From positions 1 to 64,000 of the forward strand of contig DATBTT010000061.1 in NCBI GenBank assembly GCA_036559125.1: a stretch of 64,000 nt of DNA. Direction: 5' to 3'. The stretch is from JALYTZ01 sp036559125 (lineage in GTDB: Bacteria > Vulcanimicrobiota > Vulcanimicrobiia > Vulcanimicrobiales > Vulcanimicrobiaceae). The notes under the pieces are model-generated. The model did no database searches. It was not told where the DNA came from and saw nothing but the letters and a program-made list of their open reading frames with translations. The position numbers and the translations under genes were made by a program. This document shows, piece by piece, positions 23,877-32,669 of the stretch; positions within the stretch are counted from its first letter, which is position 1; every line of letters starts with the position of its first letter.

Positions 23877-24862
23877 TGCGCAACGTCATCGTTTTCGTCG
23901 AACACAAAGCGGGCCAGACGCGCAAAGTCACGTTTGAACTCGCGACGCAGGCGCGCCACCTCGCCGATTCCCTCGGCGGAAAAGCATACGCCGTTGCGTT
24001 GGGCGCGGGGTCTCGCGCGATTGCGGAGCAATTGCAGCAGTTTCCGCTGGATGTCGTCTACATAAGTGAAGACGGCGACGTCGATACGTACTTGCTCGAT
24101 CCGGCCATAGACTATCTCGAAGCGCTCGCCAAAAGTTCGGGACCGTCGGTCGTGCTTTTGCCAAACACCATGCTCGGGCGCGACGTCGCGGGCCGGCTGG
24201 CCGCGCGCTTGAACGCCGGAATGAATTCCGACGCCACCGAGATCAAGGTCGAGAACGGCAAAGTCGAATGCATTGCGCCCAAGCTCGGCGGAGCGCAACT
24301 GACGACGTGCGCGTTTAAAGAAGGCGTTGAGTACGGCGTGGTAACCGTTCGCCCCAACTCCTTTGCGGCCCAAGCGGGCGGAGCGGGAGCGCAAATCTCC
24401 GAGCTCGAGAAACCTGCCGGTAAAACCTATCTCATGCGTATCGAGAAGGAAGTCGAAGAAGCATCCGGAGAGCTGGGTCTCGAAGAGGCTCCGGCCGTGG
24501 TGGCGGGAGGCCGGGGCCTGGGTGGGCCGGAACCGTTCGACACGCTTCTCAAACCGCTAGCCGACGCGCTGGGCGGCACGGTCGGTGCTTCGCGGGCGGC
24601 CGCCGATGCAGGCTGGGTCCCGTATAGTCTCCAAATCGGCCAAACCGGAAAGACGGTCAGCCCAAATCTTTACATTGCTGCTGGCATTTCCGGAGCGATT
24701 CAGCACAAAGTCGGCATGCAAACGGCGAAGAACATCGTTGCGATCAATAAGGACGGCAGCGTGCCGATCGGAGAGTTCGCAGATTTGCTCGTCGTAGGCG
24801 ATGCCTTCGCCATCGTCCCCGAGCTGACCAAACTGGTCCAAGAGGCCAAAGCGCACGCGTGA
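23876..24862 (+). CDS. etfA: Electron transfer flavoprotein subunit alpha
   Basis: The 328-residue subunit shows an N-terminal VIVFVEHKAGQTRKVTFEL and LLPNTMLGRDVAGRLAARL. Its C-terminal FAD-binding domain has GRGLGGPEPFDTLLKPLADALGG, ASRAAADAGW and QIGQTGKTVSPNLYIAAGISG, an ETF-alpha signature. The frame is open upstream, but ATG 23876 in TGATG with the etfB stop is the natural start. The etfB-etfA order is standard. Confidence 0.96.
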   Translation: MRNVIVFVEHKAGQTRKVTFELATQARHLADSLGGKAYAVALGAGSRAIAEQLQQFPLDVVYISEDGDVDTYLLDPAIDYLEALAKSSGPSVVLLPNTMLGRDVAGRLAARLNAGMNSDATEIKVENGKVECIAPKLGGAQLTTCAFKEGVEYGVVTVRPNSFAAQAGGAGAQISELEKPAGKTYLMRIEKEVEEASGELGLEEAPAVVAGGRGLGGPEPFDTLLKPLADALGGTVGASRAAADAGWVPYSLQIGQTGKTVSPNLYIAAGISGAIQHKVGMQTAKNIVAINKDGSVPIGEFADLLVVGDAFAIVPELTKLVQEAKAHA

Positions 24863-24922
24863 CAAAAGCCGCCGCCGCGGCGTTATTACCGTGACGACCA
24901 TCTATAAGGAACACGTGGTACT

Positions 24923-26461
24923 TTGAAACGAACCCTTCTCGTCGCGTCGTTTTTTGCTGCGTTGAGCGCCGCGATCGTTTTCCCATCCGGGAAGGCGGAT
25001 GCGGGCCTCTTCGGCAGCAAACCGGCGCCGACCGCGACTCCGTCGGCATCGCCGGCGCCGATCCCGACCGCGACGCCGGAACCGCCCAGCATCGCGATTC
25101 CACGTTTGCAGGCAAAACTCAAGAGCAATCCCAGCGACCGTGCCTCATTGACCGAACTGGCTCAACAGTATCTTTCGATCGGGCACCCGGATCTCTCGCT
25201 TCCGCTCACGCAGCGCCTGCTGCAACTCGGTGAGAAGACGGCGCAAGTGTACTACTTCGACGGGTCCGCGCAGGAGGCGCTGGGGCAGATTCCGGCCGCC
25301 ATCAGCGACCTGGAGAATGCGTCGAACCTAGAGCCGACCAACATCGGCGTGTTGAGCACCCTGACGGAGCTGTACCTGAAGACGAATCGCGCGAAAGATG
25401 CCGAGCGCGTCGCCAATCGCGCAGTCACCTTCAACAAGACCGATCCGCGCGCGTACTCCACGCTCGGAATCGTGTTGGCCACGGAACAGAAATTCGACGA
25501 CGCGCGCAAACAGTTCGAAAAGGCGTTTTCCCTGGACCCCAAGGACGTAACGCCGCTGCTGCAAGAAGCGCAGACGTTCGCCAATCAAAAGCAGCTCTCG
25601 TCGGCCGTAAGCACGGTCGAACGCGCGATGGCCGTGGATCCGAGAAACGTGCAAGTCCTCGTCTTCCGCGCGGATTTGCTCGCACAGCAGAATGACGCCG
25701 TCAAGGCTGCGGCGGCCTATGACGACGCCGTCGCTGCTGCTCCAACCGAGGATGCTAAGGTCACGATTCTCATTCGCAAGGCCTCGATGTTCGCGACCCT
25801 CAAGCAAAACGCGCAAGCCGACCAGAGTTTCCAATCGACGATCGCCGCTTATCCGAAAGTCGCGACCGCCCATACGGCGTACGGCGAGTACCTGGCGTCG
25901 CAAAAGAACCCTGGAAAAGCCCAACAAGAATTTCAAGCCGCGCTGCAGATCAATAAAGACGAGCCGGGCGCACTACTCGATCTCGCCGAGATTAAATTGA
26001 GCGGCGGCCACACGAGCGACGCCATCGGATACTTGAAGCATTTGGGCGACGTCGCGCCGAGCGCTCAAGCATTCGCACTGCTGGGCCAGGCGTACATCTC
26101 GACGCACGACTACACCCATGCGCGCGATGCGTGCAGCAAGTCGTTCCAAATCCAGCGTTCGCCGGAGACTCTGGGTTGCGTGGCGGGCTCCGATTACAGC
26201 CTGAAAAACTTCAAAGAAGCCGCGCAAATCTTCGACGTGCTGGACGCCAACGTCAAACAGTATATCGACCACAACCCGCAGCTGCTGTATATGATGGGCG
26301 TTTCGTACACGCACACGAAGCAGAACGGCAAAGCGCTGGGTGCGTACAAACGCCTGCTCAAAGACATGCGGCCCGGAACCAAAGAATACAAAAATATCCA
26401 AAAATCCATCCACGGTCTCTCCAAAACCGCCCCCGCCAAATCGAAAAAGAAACCAGGCTAA
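24923..26461 (+). CDS. Exported TPR-repeat protein
   Basis: The 512-residue protein starts with TTG. It has a signal peptide (cleavage near KADA, residues 25-29) and a Pro/Thr/Ala-rich linker (about 32-55). A long array of tetratricopeptide repeats follows, for example YSTLGIVLATEQKFDDARKQ and YLKTNRAKDAERVANRA. The last 15 residues are Lys/Pro-rich. It is probably a periplasmic scaffold for protein complexes. It follows etfA by 60 bases; TAAGGA lies 12 bases before the TTG. Confidence 0.8.
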   Translation: MKRTLLVASFFAALSAAIVFPSGKADAGLFGSKPAPTATPSASPAPIPTATPEPPSIAIPRLQAKLKSNPSDRASLTELAQQYLSIGHPDLSLPLTQRLLQLGEKTAQVYYFDGSAQEALGQIPAAISDLENASNLEPTNIGVLSTLTELYLKTNRAKDAERVANRAVTFNKTDPRAYSTLGIVLATEQKFDDARKQFEKAFSLDPKDVTPLLQEAQTFANQKQLSSAVSTVERAMAVDPRNVQVLVFRADLLAQQNDAVKAAAAYDDAVAAAPTEDAKVTILIRKASMFATLKQNAQADQSFQSTIAAYPKVATAHTAYGEYLASQKNPGKAQQEFQAALQINKDEPGALLDLAEIKLSGGHTSDAIGYLKHLGDVAPSAQAFALLGQAYISTHDYTHARDACSKSFQIQRSPETLGCVAGSDYSLKNFKEAAQIFDVLDANVKQYIDHNPQLLYMMGVSYTHTKQNGKALGAYKRLLKDMRPGTKEYKNIQKSIHGLSKTAPAKSKKKPG

Positions 26462-26475
26462 CTTTCCAACACGGC

Positions 26476-26586
26476 GACGGAGACGACGGGCTTTGACAAC
26501 AGCCCCTTGCCGTCGCAGAGCACTACTTAGGGGACGGAGACGAAAGGGGCTTTGACAACAGCCCCTTCGCGTGGCAAAGCACTACT
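26476..26586 (+). repeat. Two tandem copies of a 57-base hairpin unit
   Basis: The units begin GACGGAGACGA at 26476 and 26533. Each contains GGGCTTTGACAACAGCCC, a six-pair stem with an eight-base loop followed by CTT, and each ends near CAAAGCACTACT or CAGAGCACTACT. The pair follows the TPR gene and could act as a double terminator. The near-identity of the copies points to recent duplication. Confidence 0.65.
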
Positions 26587-26587
26587 G

Positions 26588-26611
26588 TCACCCTGAGCCT
26601 GTCGAAGGGTG
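26588..26611 (+). repeat. Dispersed repeat copy
   Basis: GTCACCCTGAGCCTGTCGAAGG is one full copy of the dispersed family seen at 20791, 29804-29895 and 52431. It lies directly before the HDAC-family gene start. Confidence 0.75.
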
Positions 26612-26617
26612 CAACTC

Positions 26618-27634
26618 GTGAACATCGTGTATGACGAGAGCTACGGCGACCACTTGCGCGGGATTCCGCATCCGGAATCACCCGACCGCGTTGAGGCGGT
26701 CGCCGCTTTTTTGACCGAGCGCGGATTGTTCGGCGGGCGCGTCCCCGCGCGCGACGCGACCGACGCCGATATTTTGCGGGTGCACGCATCGGGCTATCTA
26801 GAAACGGTGAAGCGTGAAGTCGATATCGCTTCCGGGCAACACGTCGCAGGCTATCTCTCGACCGGCGACACCCTCGTTGACGCGCGTTCGCTGGACGTAG
26901 CGCGGCGAGCCGCCGGCGGCGCGATCGTGGCCATGGAGCAAGCGGTTAGTCACGGCGATGCTGCGTTCGCGCTCGTTCGCCCACCCGGCCACCATGCCGA
27001 AGCGGCGCGCGGCATGGGGTTTTGTGTTTTCAACAATGCGGCGATCGCCGCGCGCGCATACCTCGCGAAACATGGAGGGCGCGTGCTCGTGGTCGATTTC
27101 GACTACCATCATGGAAACGGAACGCAAGCGGTTTGCGGTGACGGACTTTCCTACGTGTCGGCGCATGCTTTTCCGGCATACCCAGGCACCGGTACGGAGC
27201 GCGAAAACTACATCATGGGTGACGATGCGATCGCGAACGTGCCGTTGACGCCGCACGATTTCGGCACCGAGCCGTTCTTAGCGTTGTGGGAACGATTGCT
27301 CGTGCAAGTTGCGGCACGCGTGGTTCCCGACCTGCTCGTCGTAAGTGCCGGTTTCGACTACGTCGCCGGGGATCCGGTCGGCGATCTCGGCGTCGATGCC
27401 GGCGCCGCAGCGTCGCTGGCCGCGCTGATCGCGTCGGTCGCGGCCGAGCATTGCAACGGCCGTGTCGCCTACGTCTTGGAGGGTGGTTACGACGTCGCGG
27501 CGCTTGCGCACTCGGTCGGCTCGATCGTGGAAACGCACGATGCCGGCGCGGTAAACGCAAGCGGCGCCGACATCACCGCGATTCCGCGCGAGCAGCGCGC
27601 GACGCTCGAGCGCATTTCCCAGGTCTTGGCCTAA
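26618..27634 (+). CDS. Histone deacetylase family protein (AcuC/class II HDAC-like)
   Basis: The 338-residue arginase-fold deacetylase keeps all key residues. RPPGHHA carries the His pair (125-126). Zinc ligands are Asp162 and His164 in DFDYHHGNGTQ and Asp247 in SAGFD. LEGGYD carries the catalytic Tyr291. Bacterial members deacetylate acetyl-lysine proteins (including acetyl-CoA synthetase), acetylpolyamines or similar amides; the substrate here is not determined. GTG 26618 is preferred to GTG 26609, which lies in the repeat. It faces the mucB-like gene with a six-base gap. Confidence 0.93.
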   Translation: MNIVYDESYGDHLRGIPHPESPDRVEAVAAFLTERGLFGGRVPARDATDADILRVHASGYLETVKREVDIASGQHVAGYLSTGDTLVDARSLDVARRAAGGAIVAMEQAVSHGDAAFALVRPPGHHAEAARGMGFCVFNNAAIAARAYLAKHGGRVLVVDFDYHHGNGTQAVCGDGLSYVSAHAFPAYPGTGTERENYIMGDDAIANVPLTPHDFGTEPFLALWERLLVQVAARVVPDLLVVSAGFDYVAGDPVGDLGVDAGAAASLAALIASVAAEHCNGRVAYVLEGGYDVAALAHSVGSIVETHDAGAVNASGADITAIPREQRATLERISQVLA

Positions 27635-27640
27635 CGGCGG

Positions 27641-28675
27641 CTAGGGAACCACTGAAGAGGCGATCTTCGAAAGCTCGTCTTCGGAGAGTTCGCCTACCAA
27701 CGCAAAGTGTAGGCCCGATTCGGCCCACGCGAGCAGCATTGTCGGGCCGTCCTGTACGTATTGCGCGTCCTGCTTGTCGACGGTCGCCGGATGGACGGTG
27801 TACTTACTCAGGTCGACCGCGGCGCCGCGCGCGTTCTCGAAAAGCGAAATCGTACGAATGCCGTCGGAGTACAGCAGATGCAGCGTCCGGATGCCTTTGA
27901 TAGTGGTGATGTCGGCCGCGATCGGCGTGAAGCCTTCGGGTAAGTACCGGGGTCCGCGCGCTTGGAAGCCCGCCGTGCGGATGGCGCCGGCTACGTCGTT
28001 GGAGGGAGTGCCGTGGCTGGCGCCTTGCACGCGCGTAAAACCCGTCGTCGGAATCTGAAAACTTCCGTCGGGCACATCCTTAACGTACCGTATCTGCGCG
28101 AAACGCATTTGCCGCGTGACGGAACCGTTGCTCGAATACTGTTCTTTCTGCAAGACGAGTTTCGTTTGCGTGTCGATCCAGACGCGAAGGACCGTCTGAC
28201 CCGTGTATTTATTGACCAGCAGCACGGAGGCTGCCGGGCGGCCGGCGATGGTCTCGTCCGCACCCTGGACCGCGCGATAGTTGTTTGCGAGCAGGTTGAA
28301 ATTGTCGTCTTGCGCGACTTGATCGTCGAGGGCGTCGTCTTTGGTCACGATGACGCGGTTGCGCTTAATATCGACATTATAACTCGTGTCGCCACGGCTG
28401 ATGATCGAGTCGCCGTAGAGGGCCTGTGGTGCGACGTACCAGCGGCGCGTCAAGTTAGGCGAGTCGTGTTCGATGCGAAAGATCGTCGCTTCGGCTTTGG
28501 ACTGGCCAAATTCCGTGTTTTGCACTTGGCCGACATACGAGACGTTGTTCGGCGCGTCGATGGCTTCGCGCAGCAGTCCATCGGCGCCGGCACCCTGCGC
28601 GCCGACCGCGCCCGCGCACATCAGCGCGACCGCGAACGCGAGGGACGCGGCCCCCGCTGCGTTAGCGGCCCGCAT
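27641..28675 (-). CDS. MucB/RseB-like sigma-factor regulatory protein
   Basis: The 344-residue exported protein has a signal peptide ending near VGAQG. The N-terminal LolA-like region has YVGQVQNTEFG and IFRIEHDSPNLTRRWYVAP, followed by VDIKRNRVIV and VLRVWIDTQTKLVLQKEQY. The C-terminal part shows GFQARGPRYLPEGFTPIAADI, like the second RseB domain. In the known family this protein binds the periplasmic part of an anti-sigma factor and senses lipids or LPS. It overlaps the anti-sigma gene by 14 bases and completes an ECF-anti-sigma-RseB operon. Confidence 0.85.
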   Translation of the reverse strand: MRAANAAGAASLAFAVALMCAGAVGAQGAGADGLLREAIDAPNNVSYVGQVQNTEFGQSKAEATIFRIEHDSPNLTRRWYVAPQALYGDSIISRGDTSYNVDIKRNRVIVTKDDALDDQVAQDDNFNLLANNYRAVQGADETIAGRPAASVLLVNKYTGQTVLRVWIDTQTKLVLQKEQYSSNGSVTRQMRFAQIRYVKDVPDGSFQIPTTGFTRVQGASHGTPSNDVAGAIRTAGFQARGPRYLPEGFTPIAADITTIKGIRTLHLLYSDGIRTISLFENARGAAVDLSKYTVHPATVDKQDAQYVQDGPTMLLAWAESGLHFALVGELSEDELSKIASSVVP

Positions 28676-29186
28676 CCGCCGTGTATATTGCCGGTTGTAC
28701 GTTTACGGCCGTCTCGTCAGCGCTGCCGGACGATCCGCTCTGAAGCTCCGCAGCATCGGCGCCCGAGCGATCCCCGAACGGCACGGTAGAGTTCATCGCC
28801 GCGTGATCTTGCAGAAGATACGCCGCGTCGATCGTCGGCGCAGCCGACGCCTGCTGTGAATGCAGCCCAAAGTACGCAGCCAATACGATAGCCGCCGCCA
28901 CCGGAATGGCAATCGCGGGACGTAGCCACGCAAGTATGCGAGTCGCCGGCGACGGTCGCGCGTCACGAATTTGCTGCCAGATCGCGGCCTTTACGGTGGA
29001 AGGCATGTCGCGTTCTTCGAGTGCAGCCTGCTTGCGCAACAATTCGGTCAATGCAACTTCCGTCGCGTACTCCTCGCGGCAGAGCGCGCAGCTTTCGAGG
29101 TGCGCATGCACCGACGCGTCCTCTTCCGGCGCTAGAGCACCGTGGATGTAATCGATGAGTTGGGGGTTTGTTAAATGCTGCATCAT
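28662..29186 (-). CDS. Membrane anti-sigma factor with zinc-finger (zf-HC2/ZAS) domain
   Basis: The 174-residue protein has the ZAS motif His29-x3-Cys33-x2-Cys36, a single transmembrane helix (about 100-118), and a Ser/Ala-rich extracytoplasmic tail. The cytoplasmic ZAS domain would hold the sigma factor encoded just upstream. Two ATGs (29186 and 29183) overlap the sigma stop in ATGATG; coupled translation is likely. The tail differs from RseA but is adjacent to an RseB-like gene. Confidence 0.9.
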   Translation of the reverse strand: MMQHLTNPQLIDYIHGALAPEEDASVHAHLESCALCREEYATEVALTELLRKQAALEERDMPSTVKAAIWQQIRDARPSPATRILAWLRPAIAIPVAAAIVLAAYFGLHSQQASAAPTIDAAYLLQDHAAMNSTVPFGDRSGADAAELQSGSSGSADETAVNVQPAIYTADAGR

Positions 29187-29746
29187 TGTTGTATTTGTTT
29201 CTGTAGTAGCCGTCTGAGAAGCGCACGGGCCCGGTGGAGTCGGGATCTCACCGTGCCGATCGAACATCCCATGATTTCCGCGATCTCTTGGTAGCTGTAC
29301 TCCTCGATATCTGCGAGCATTACGACCTGTCGTTGGTCCGGCGAAAGCGCTTCGAGCGACCTTGCCAATGGCTCGCTCAGCTGCCCTTCGACGTAGTCTT
29401 CTATCGGCGTTACCGCCAGCGGCCGTTCGCCCGCGTATTCTTGCGGCGCGTTATCGTCAGGGATCTCTTCCTGATAACGTCCTTTCGAGCGCCGAAGTTC
29501 ATCCCGATGGAGATTCGTGACAATCCTGTATATCCAGGACAGAAACGACGTCCCCGGCTGAAAACTGCGCCAAGCCCGATACACGCGAATAAAGGCATCC
29601 TGCGTAAGATCGCGGGCGTCGGCCTCGTTTCGAGTCAGGCGATACGCGAAGTTGTAGGTCGCCTTGCCATACTGCTCGACTGCCCTCTCCAGAAACGCAG
29701 CCTGCTCCGGTGTCGGCGGCTCTATAGGCTTTCGCGGAACTCCCAT
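29183..29746 (-). CDS. ECF-type RNA polymerase sigma factor
   Basis: The 187-residue protein has region 2 with YNFAYRLTRNEADARDLTQDAFIRVYRAW and FLSWIYRIVTNLHRDELRR (split here by domains). It also has region 4 with LSPDQRQVVMLADIEEYSYQEIA and GTVRSRLHRARALLRR. It directs RNA polymerase to extracytoplasmic-stress promoters and is held by the anti-sigma factor encoded next. ATG 29746 is preferred over TTG 29749. A GGAACT/CGTATC pair upstream may be its own promoter. Confidence 0.95.
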   Translation of the reverse strand: MGVPRKPIEPPTPEQAAFLERAVEQYGKATYNFAYRLTRNEADARDLTQDAFIRVYRAWRSFQPGTSFLSWIYRIVTNLHRDELRRSKGRYQEEIPDDNAPQEYAGERPLAVTPIEDYVEGQLSEPLARSLEALSPDQRQVVMLADIEEYSYQEIAEIMGCSIGTVRSRLHRARALLRRLLQKQIQQ

Positions 29747-29750
29747 CAAG

Positions 29751-29779
29751 GATACGCAATTTACCCCTCCAGGAGTTCC
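29751..29779 (-). promoter_or_regulatory. Candidate ECF-type promoter of the sigma operon
   Basis: On the minus strand GGAACT (29779-29774) is a good -35 for sigma-E-like factors. After a 17-base spacer comes CGTATC (29756-29751). The -10 lies only four bases before the ATG, so a leaderless or nearly leaderless transcript would result. Autoregulation would fit the operon. Confidence 0.4.
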
Positions 29780-29803
29780 GAGCCTCTCTGGGACCTGCTC
29801 TTG

Positions 29804-29895
29804 CGCCCTTCGACAGGCTCAGGGTGACGGGGGCTCTGTCATGCTGAGCTAGTCGAAGCATGTCGCGCCCTTCGACAGGCTCAGGGTGACGGGGG
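29804..29895 (+). repeat. Cluster of three dispersed-repeat copies
   Basis: Two direct copies of GCCCTTCGACAGGCTCAGGG (starting near 29804 and 29866) flank a diverged inverted copy (29839-29862, TCATGCTGAGCTAGTCGAAG). The second direct copy overlaps the last codons and stop of the SCO gene on the minus strand. The arrangement can form alternative long hairpins between the sigma and SCO genes. Confidence 0.75.
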
Positions 29896-30840
29896 GACCC
29901 ACATTTTGCGTGCGACCCACGCGAGCACCGCAAACGATGCAATCGCGATGACGAAAAACAGGATCGTTTCCATGAGGACGACGCCCGAGTATTGGCTGCC
30001 GCCGCATAATGCAACCACGCTTGCTACCAACGATAACTCCAGGCGTCCGAGGGGGCTCGAAACGAGGCCGGCGGTGTGTTTGGCCTCGGAGATCATGGAG
30101 TCGGGTGCGAAGCCGACGGTGTCGACGATGTCGGCGACCGCGCCTTCCTGGTTGACCAAGAAAACCCGGTCGTTATGGATGAAGTTCGCGTCGCTCACGC
30201 GCATCGACGAAATACCGAAGCGGTTGAGAAGATTCTGAATTTGCTGCGGCTGACCGGTTAGCAGCGACCAGCGCTGCGGGTCGGCTCCGAATTGCTTGCC
30301 GTATGCCCGCAGCACGGCCGGAGAGTCGTAGACCGGGTCGAGCGATATGATCGCCAAGTGAAATTTGTTCGGGTCCAGATGATCCTGGAGATATTTGAAT
30401 TTGTTGCTGACGGTCGGGCATTCGTCTTTGTCGGGACAGCGCGTGAAAACAAAACTGATGAGTTCGACTTTGCCCGGGAACGATGACGCGAGATCGACCG
30501 GTCGCCCGAGCTGATCGATCAGAATGGTATGCGGCATGTGCGAGCCATAGTCGAACGGGATGACGCGATCCGGCTCGGGTAGGCCGGGAGTAAACTTGGC
30601 GGCGATCGCCGCATCGTACCAGCGCCACGGGGTCACGGAACGGTCCAGGAAGCCGTCGATGCCGACTCCCGGCGTGACGTGCAGCTTCGGCGTGACGCGA
30701 TACGCGCGGGTCCGGGCCGGCACCATCTTGGTGACCGGGTCGTTTCGGATTATCAGGGTGCCGTTTGCGCCGGGACCCAGAACCGTCCCGTGGACCGGGA
30801 TGATGGCCGCTAGGAAAGCCAGCATGTGAAGAAGCGTCAT
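29881..30840 (-). CDS. SCO1/SenC family protein with C-terminal membrane helix
   Basis: The 319-residue exported protein has an N-terminal hydrophobic signal and a thioredoxin-like SCO domain. The domain carries SFVFTRCPDKDECP (Cys135 and Cys141, a C-x5-C spacing rather than C-x3-C) and the copper-ligand His in FIHNDRVFLV. A C-terminal helix (ILFFVIAIASFAVLAWVA) anchors it. SCO proteins deliver copper to cytochrome oxidase or act as thiol reductases. The last five residues (VPPSP) and the stop codon are encoded by a dispersed repeat, so the original C-terminus may have been altered. Confidence 0.88.
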   Translation of the reverse strand: MTLLHMLAFLAAIIPVHGTVLGPGANGTLIIRNDPVTKMVPARTRAYRVTPKLHVTPGVGIDGFLDRSVTPWRWYDAAIAAKFTPGLPEPDRVIPFDYGSHMPHTILIDQLGRPVDLASSFPGKVELISFVFTRCPDKDECPTVSNKFKYLQDHLDPNKFHLAIISLDPVYDSPAVLRAYGKQFGADPQRWSLLTGQPQQIQNLLNRFGISSMRVSDANFIHNDRVFLVNQEGAVADIVDTVGFAPDSMISEAKHTAGLVSSPLGRLELSLVASVVALCGGSQYSGVVLMETILFFVIAIASFAVLAWVARKMWVPPSP

Positions 30841-30851
30841 TACCTACGAGT

Positions 30852-32669
30852 CTACGCCAACTGCCCGATGCGGTCCAACAACGTTTCCCACGTTTGCAAA
30901 GCCTGCTCGCTTCGGCGAGCAATTCCGGCGAGTTCTTCTTGAAGAGCGCTCACGCTGGAGCGGTCTTCGTACAGCTTTGGATCCTCGAAGAGCGCTTCGA
31001 TCGCGGCTTTACGTTCGTCCAGCGCCGCTATGTCGCGCTCGATGCGCGCGATCTGCGTTTCCAGCTGCGAGCGCACTTTTAGCGGCGTTAGAAGTCGCGA
31101 ATCCCGAGAGCGGCCGTCGCCGCGCGCCGCATCTCGCGCGGCGCGCTCACGATCGCGTTGGCGTTCCTCGTATGCGTCGTACCCGCCCTCGAGAACGCCC
31201 CAATCGCCGGCATCGATCCAGAGAACGCGATCGGCCAAACGCGCGAGAAGGTAGCGATCGTGCGAGATGACGACCAGCGCGCCCGCGTACTCGTCGAGCA
31301 CGTCTTCGAGCGCTTCGCGACTCTCGATATCGAGGTCGTTGGTGGGTTCGTCCAAGAGCAGCACGTCGGCTTTGCGGGCCATCAAACGCGCCAGCATGAT
31401 GCGGCGGCGCTCGCCGCCCGAGAACTCGCGCACGAACTTGTCGGCGGCGTCGCCGCTGATTCGCATGCGTCCAAGCAGCCCGCGCGCTTCTTCGGGCAAA
31501 ATCGGCGCCGCGGCCAATACGTTCTCGACGGCGGTCGAGTCTACGTCGAGCTGATCGTGTGCATTCTGCGCGAAGTACGCGACCTGCGCCGCCGGATTGA
31601 ATCGCACGATGCCGGCATCCGCCCCCAGTTCGCCCGCGAGAATGCGCAGAAGCGTCGATTTTCCGGCGCCATTGGGGCCCACGACGGCTAGCCGTTCGCC
31701 TTGCGCGAGATCGACGGCGAGATCGCTGAACAGCGGCTGCGCGTATGCCTTGGATAGATGAGACGTCTCGAATGCGAAGCCGTTCCCCGCGCGGCGCGCC
31801 GAGCGCAAACGCACGTTGATGCGCGCGCGCGCAGCGGCGGGCGGCGGGGCCTCAAGCGTGGCCTCGACGCGCGCCAGTTGCTTTTCCCGGCTGCGAACTT
31901 GGCTGTAGTCATGCGAACCGCGCGTGGCGCGCAGAGAAGCGATTTCGTTGCGCCGCCGATCGCGTTCGCTCACGAATTGCTCGTACGCTTGCCGTTCCGC
32001 GTCCAGTCGCGCCGCGCGCTGCTCCGTATATTTGCTGTAGGCAGGCGCGGCGGCGGCGTACGCGTGCAATTTTCCGAGTTCGATCTCCCAAATTTGCGTG
32101 GCGACCCGATCCAAAAAATAGCGATCGTGGGAAACTATCAAGTACGCGCGCTTATCGTTTGCGATAAAGCCTTCGAGCCAGCGCACCGTTTGGATATCGA
32201 GATGGTTGGTCGGTTCGTCGAGAATCAGGTAATCGGGTTCGTCGATCAGCAAATGCGCGAGTGCCGCTTTCGCGCGCTGGCCGCCCGAGAACTCGCGCAG
32301 CGGGCGGTCGTAGTCGGCCGGCTCGAAGCCGAAGGCCGACAACATCGTGCGCAGCGTTTTGTTGCGCAATCCCCATTCGTCGTCGGCCGCGCGCGCGAGC
32401 GCCGCCTCGATCAATGCCTGTAGCGTGGTATCGGTCTCGTCGGCGACGCTCTGCGCGAGATAGCCGAGTTGCGTCTCCTTCGCGCGAACGATGGAGCCGC
32501 CGAACGGCACGTCCACACCGGCGAGCATGCGCAAGAGCGACGATTTTCCGGCGCCGTTGGGCCCGACGAGACCGATGCGGTCGCCGTCGCGCAACACGCC
32601 CGCGGCATCGGCGAAAATCTCTCTCGCGCCATAGTGGCATTCGATGTCGGAAAATCGCACGAGCTCCAC
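30852..32669 (-). CDS. ABC-F family ATPase (Uup/EttA-like)
   Basis: The 605-residue protein has two ABC domains and no membrane segments. Walker A occurs twice as GPNGAGKS, signature motifs are LREFSGGQRAK and VREFSGGERRR, and Walker B motifs are LILDEPTNHLD and LLLDEPTNDLD. A charged linker joins the domains and a C-terminal coiled coil ends the protein. Such proteins bind ribosomes and relieve stalling or antibiotic effects. The GTG start shares one base with the stop of the upstream SCO gene, so they are co-transcribed. Confidence 0.94.
   Translation of the reverse strand: MELVRFSDIECHYGAREIFADAAGVLRDGDRIGLVGPNGAGKSSLLRMLAGVDVPFGGSIVRAKETQLGYLAQSVADETDTTLQALIEAALARAADDEWGLRNKTLRTMLSAFGFEPADYDRPLREFSGGQRAKAALAHLLIDEPDYLILDEPTNHLDIQTVRWLEGFIANDKRAYLIVSHDRYFLDRVATQIWEIELGKLHAYAAAAPAYSKYTEQRAARLDAERQAYEQFVSERDRRRNEIASLRATRGSHDYSQVRSREKQLARVEATLEAPPPAAARARINVRLRSARRAGNGFAFETSHLSKAYAQPLFSDLAVDLAQGERLAVVGPNGAGKSTLLRILAGELGADAGIVRFNPAAQVAYFAQNAHDQLDVDSTAVENVLAAAPILPEEARGLLGRMRISGDAADKFVREFSGGERRRIMLARLMARKADVLLLDEPTNDLDIESREALEDVLDEYAGALVVISHDRYLLARLADRVLWIDAGDWGVLEGGYDAYEERQRDRERAARDAARGDGRSRDSRLLTPLKVRSQLETQIARIERDIAALDERKAAIEALFEDPKLYEDRSSVSALQEELAGIARRSEQALQTWETLLDRIGQLA

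Noticed and set aside
29751..29895. CRISPR array in the repeat cluster
   Set aside because: Three imperfect copies with one inverted and unequal spacing do not form an array, and no cas genes are in the window.
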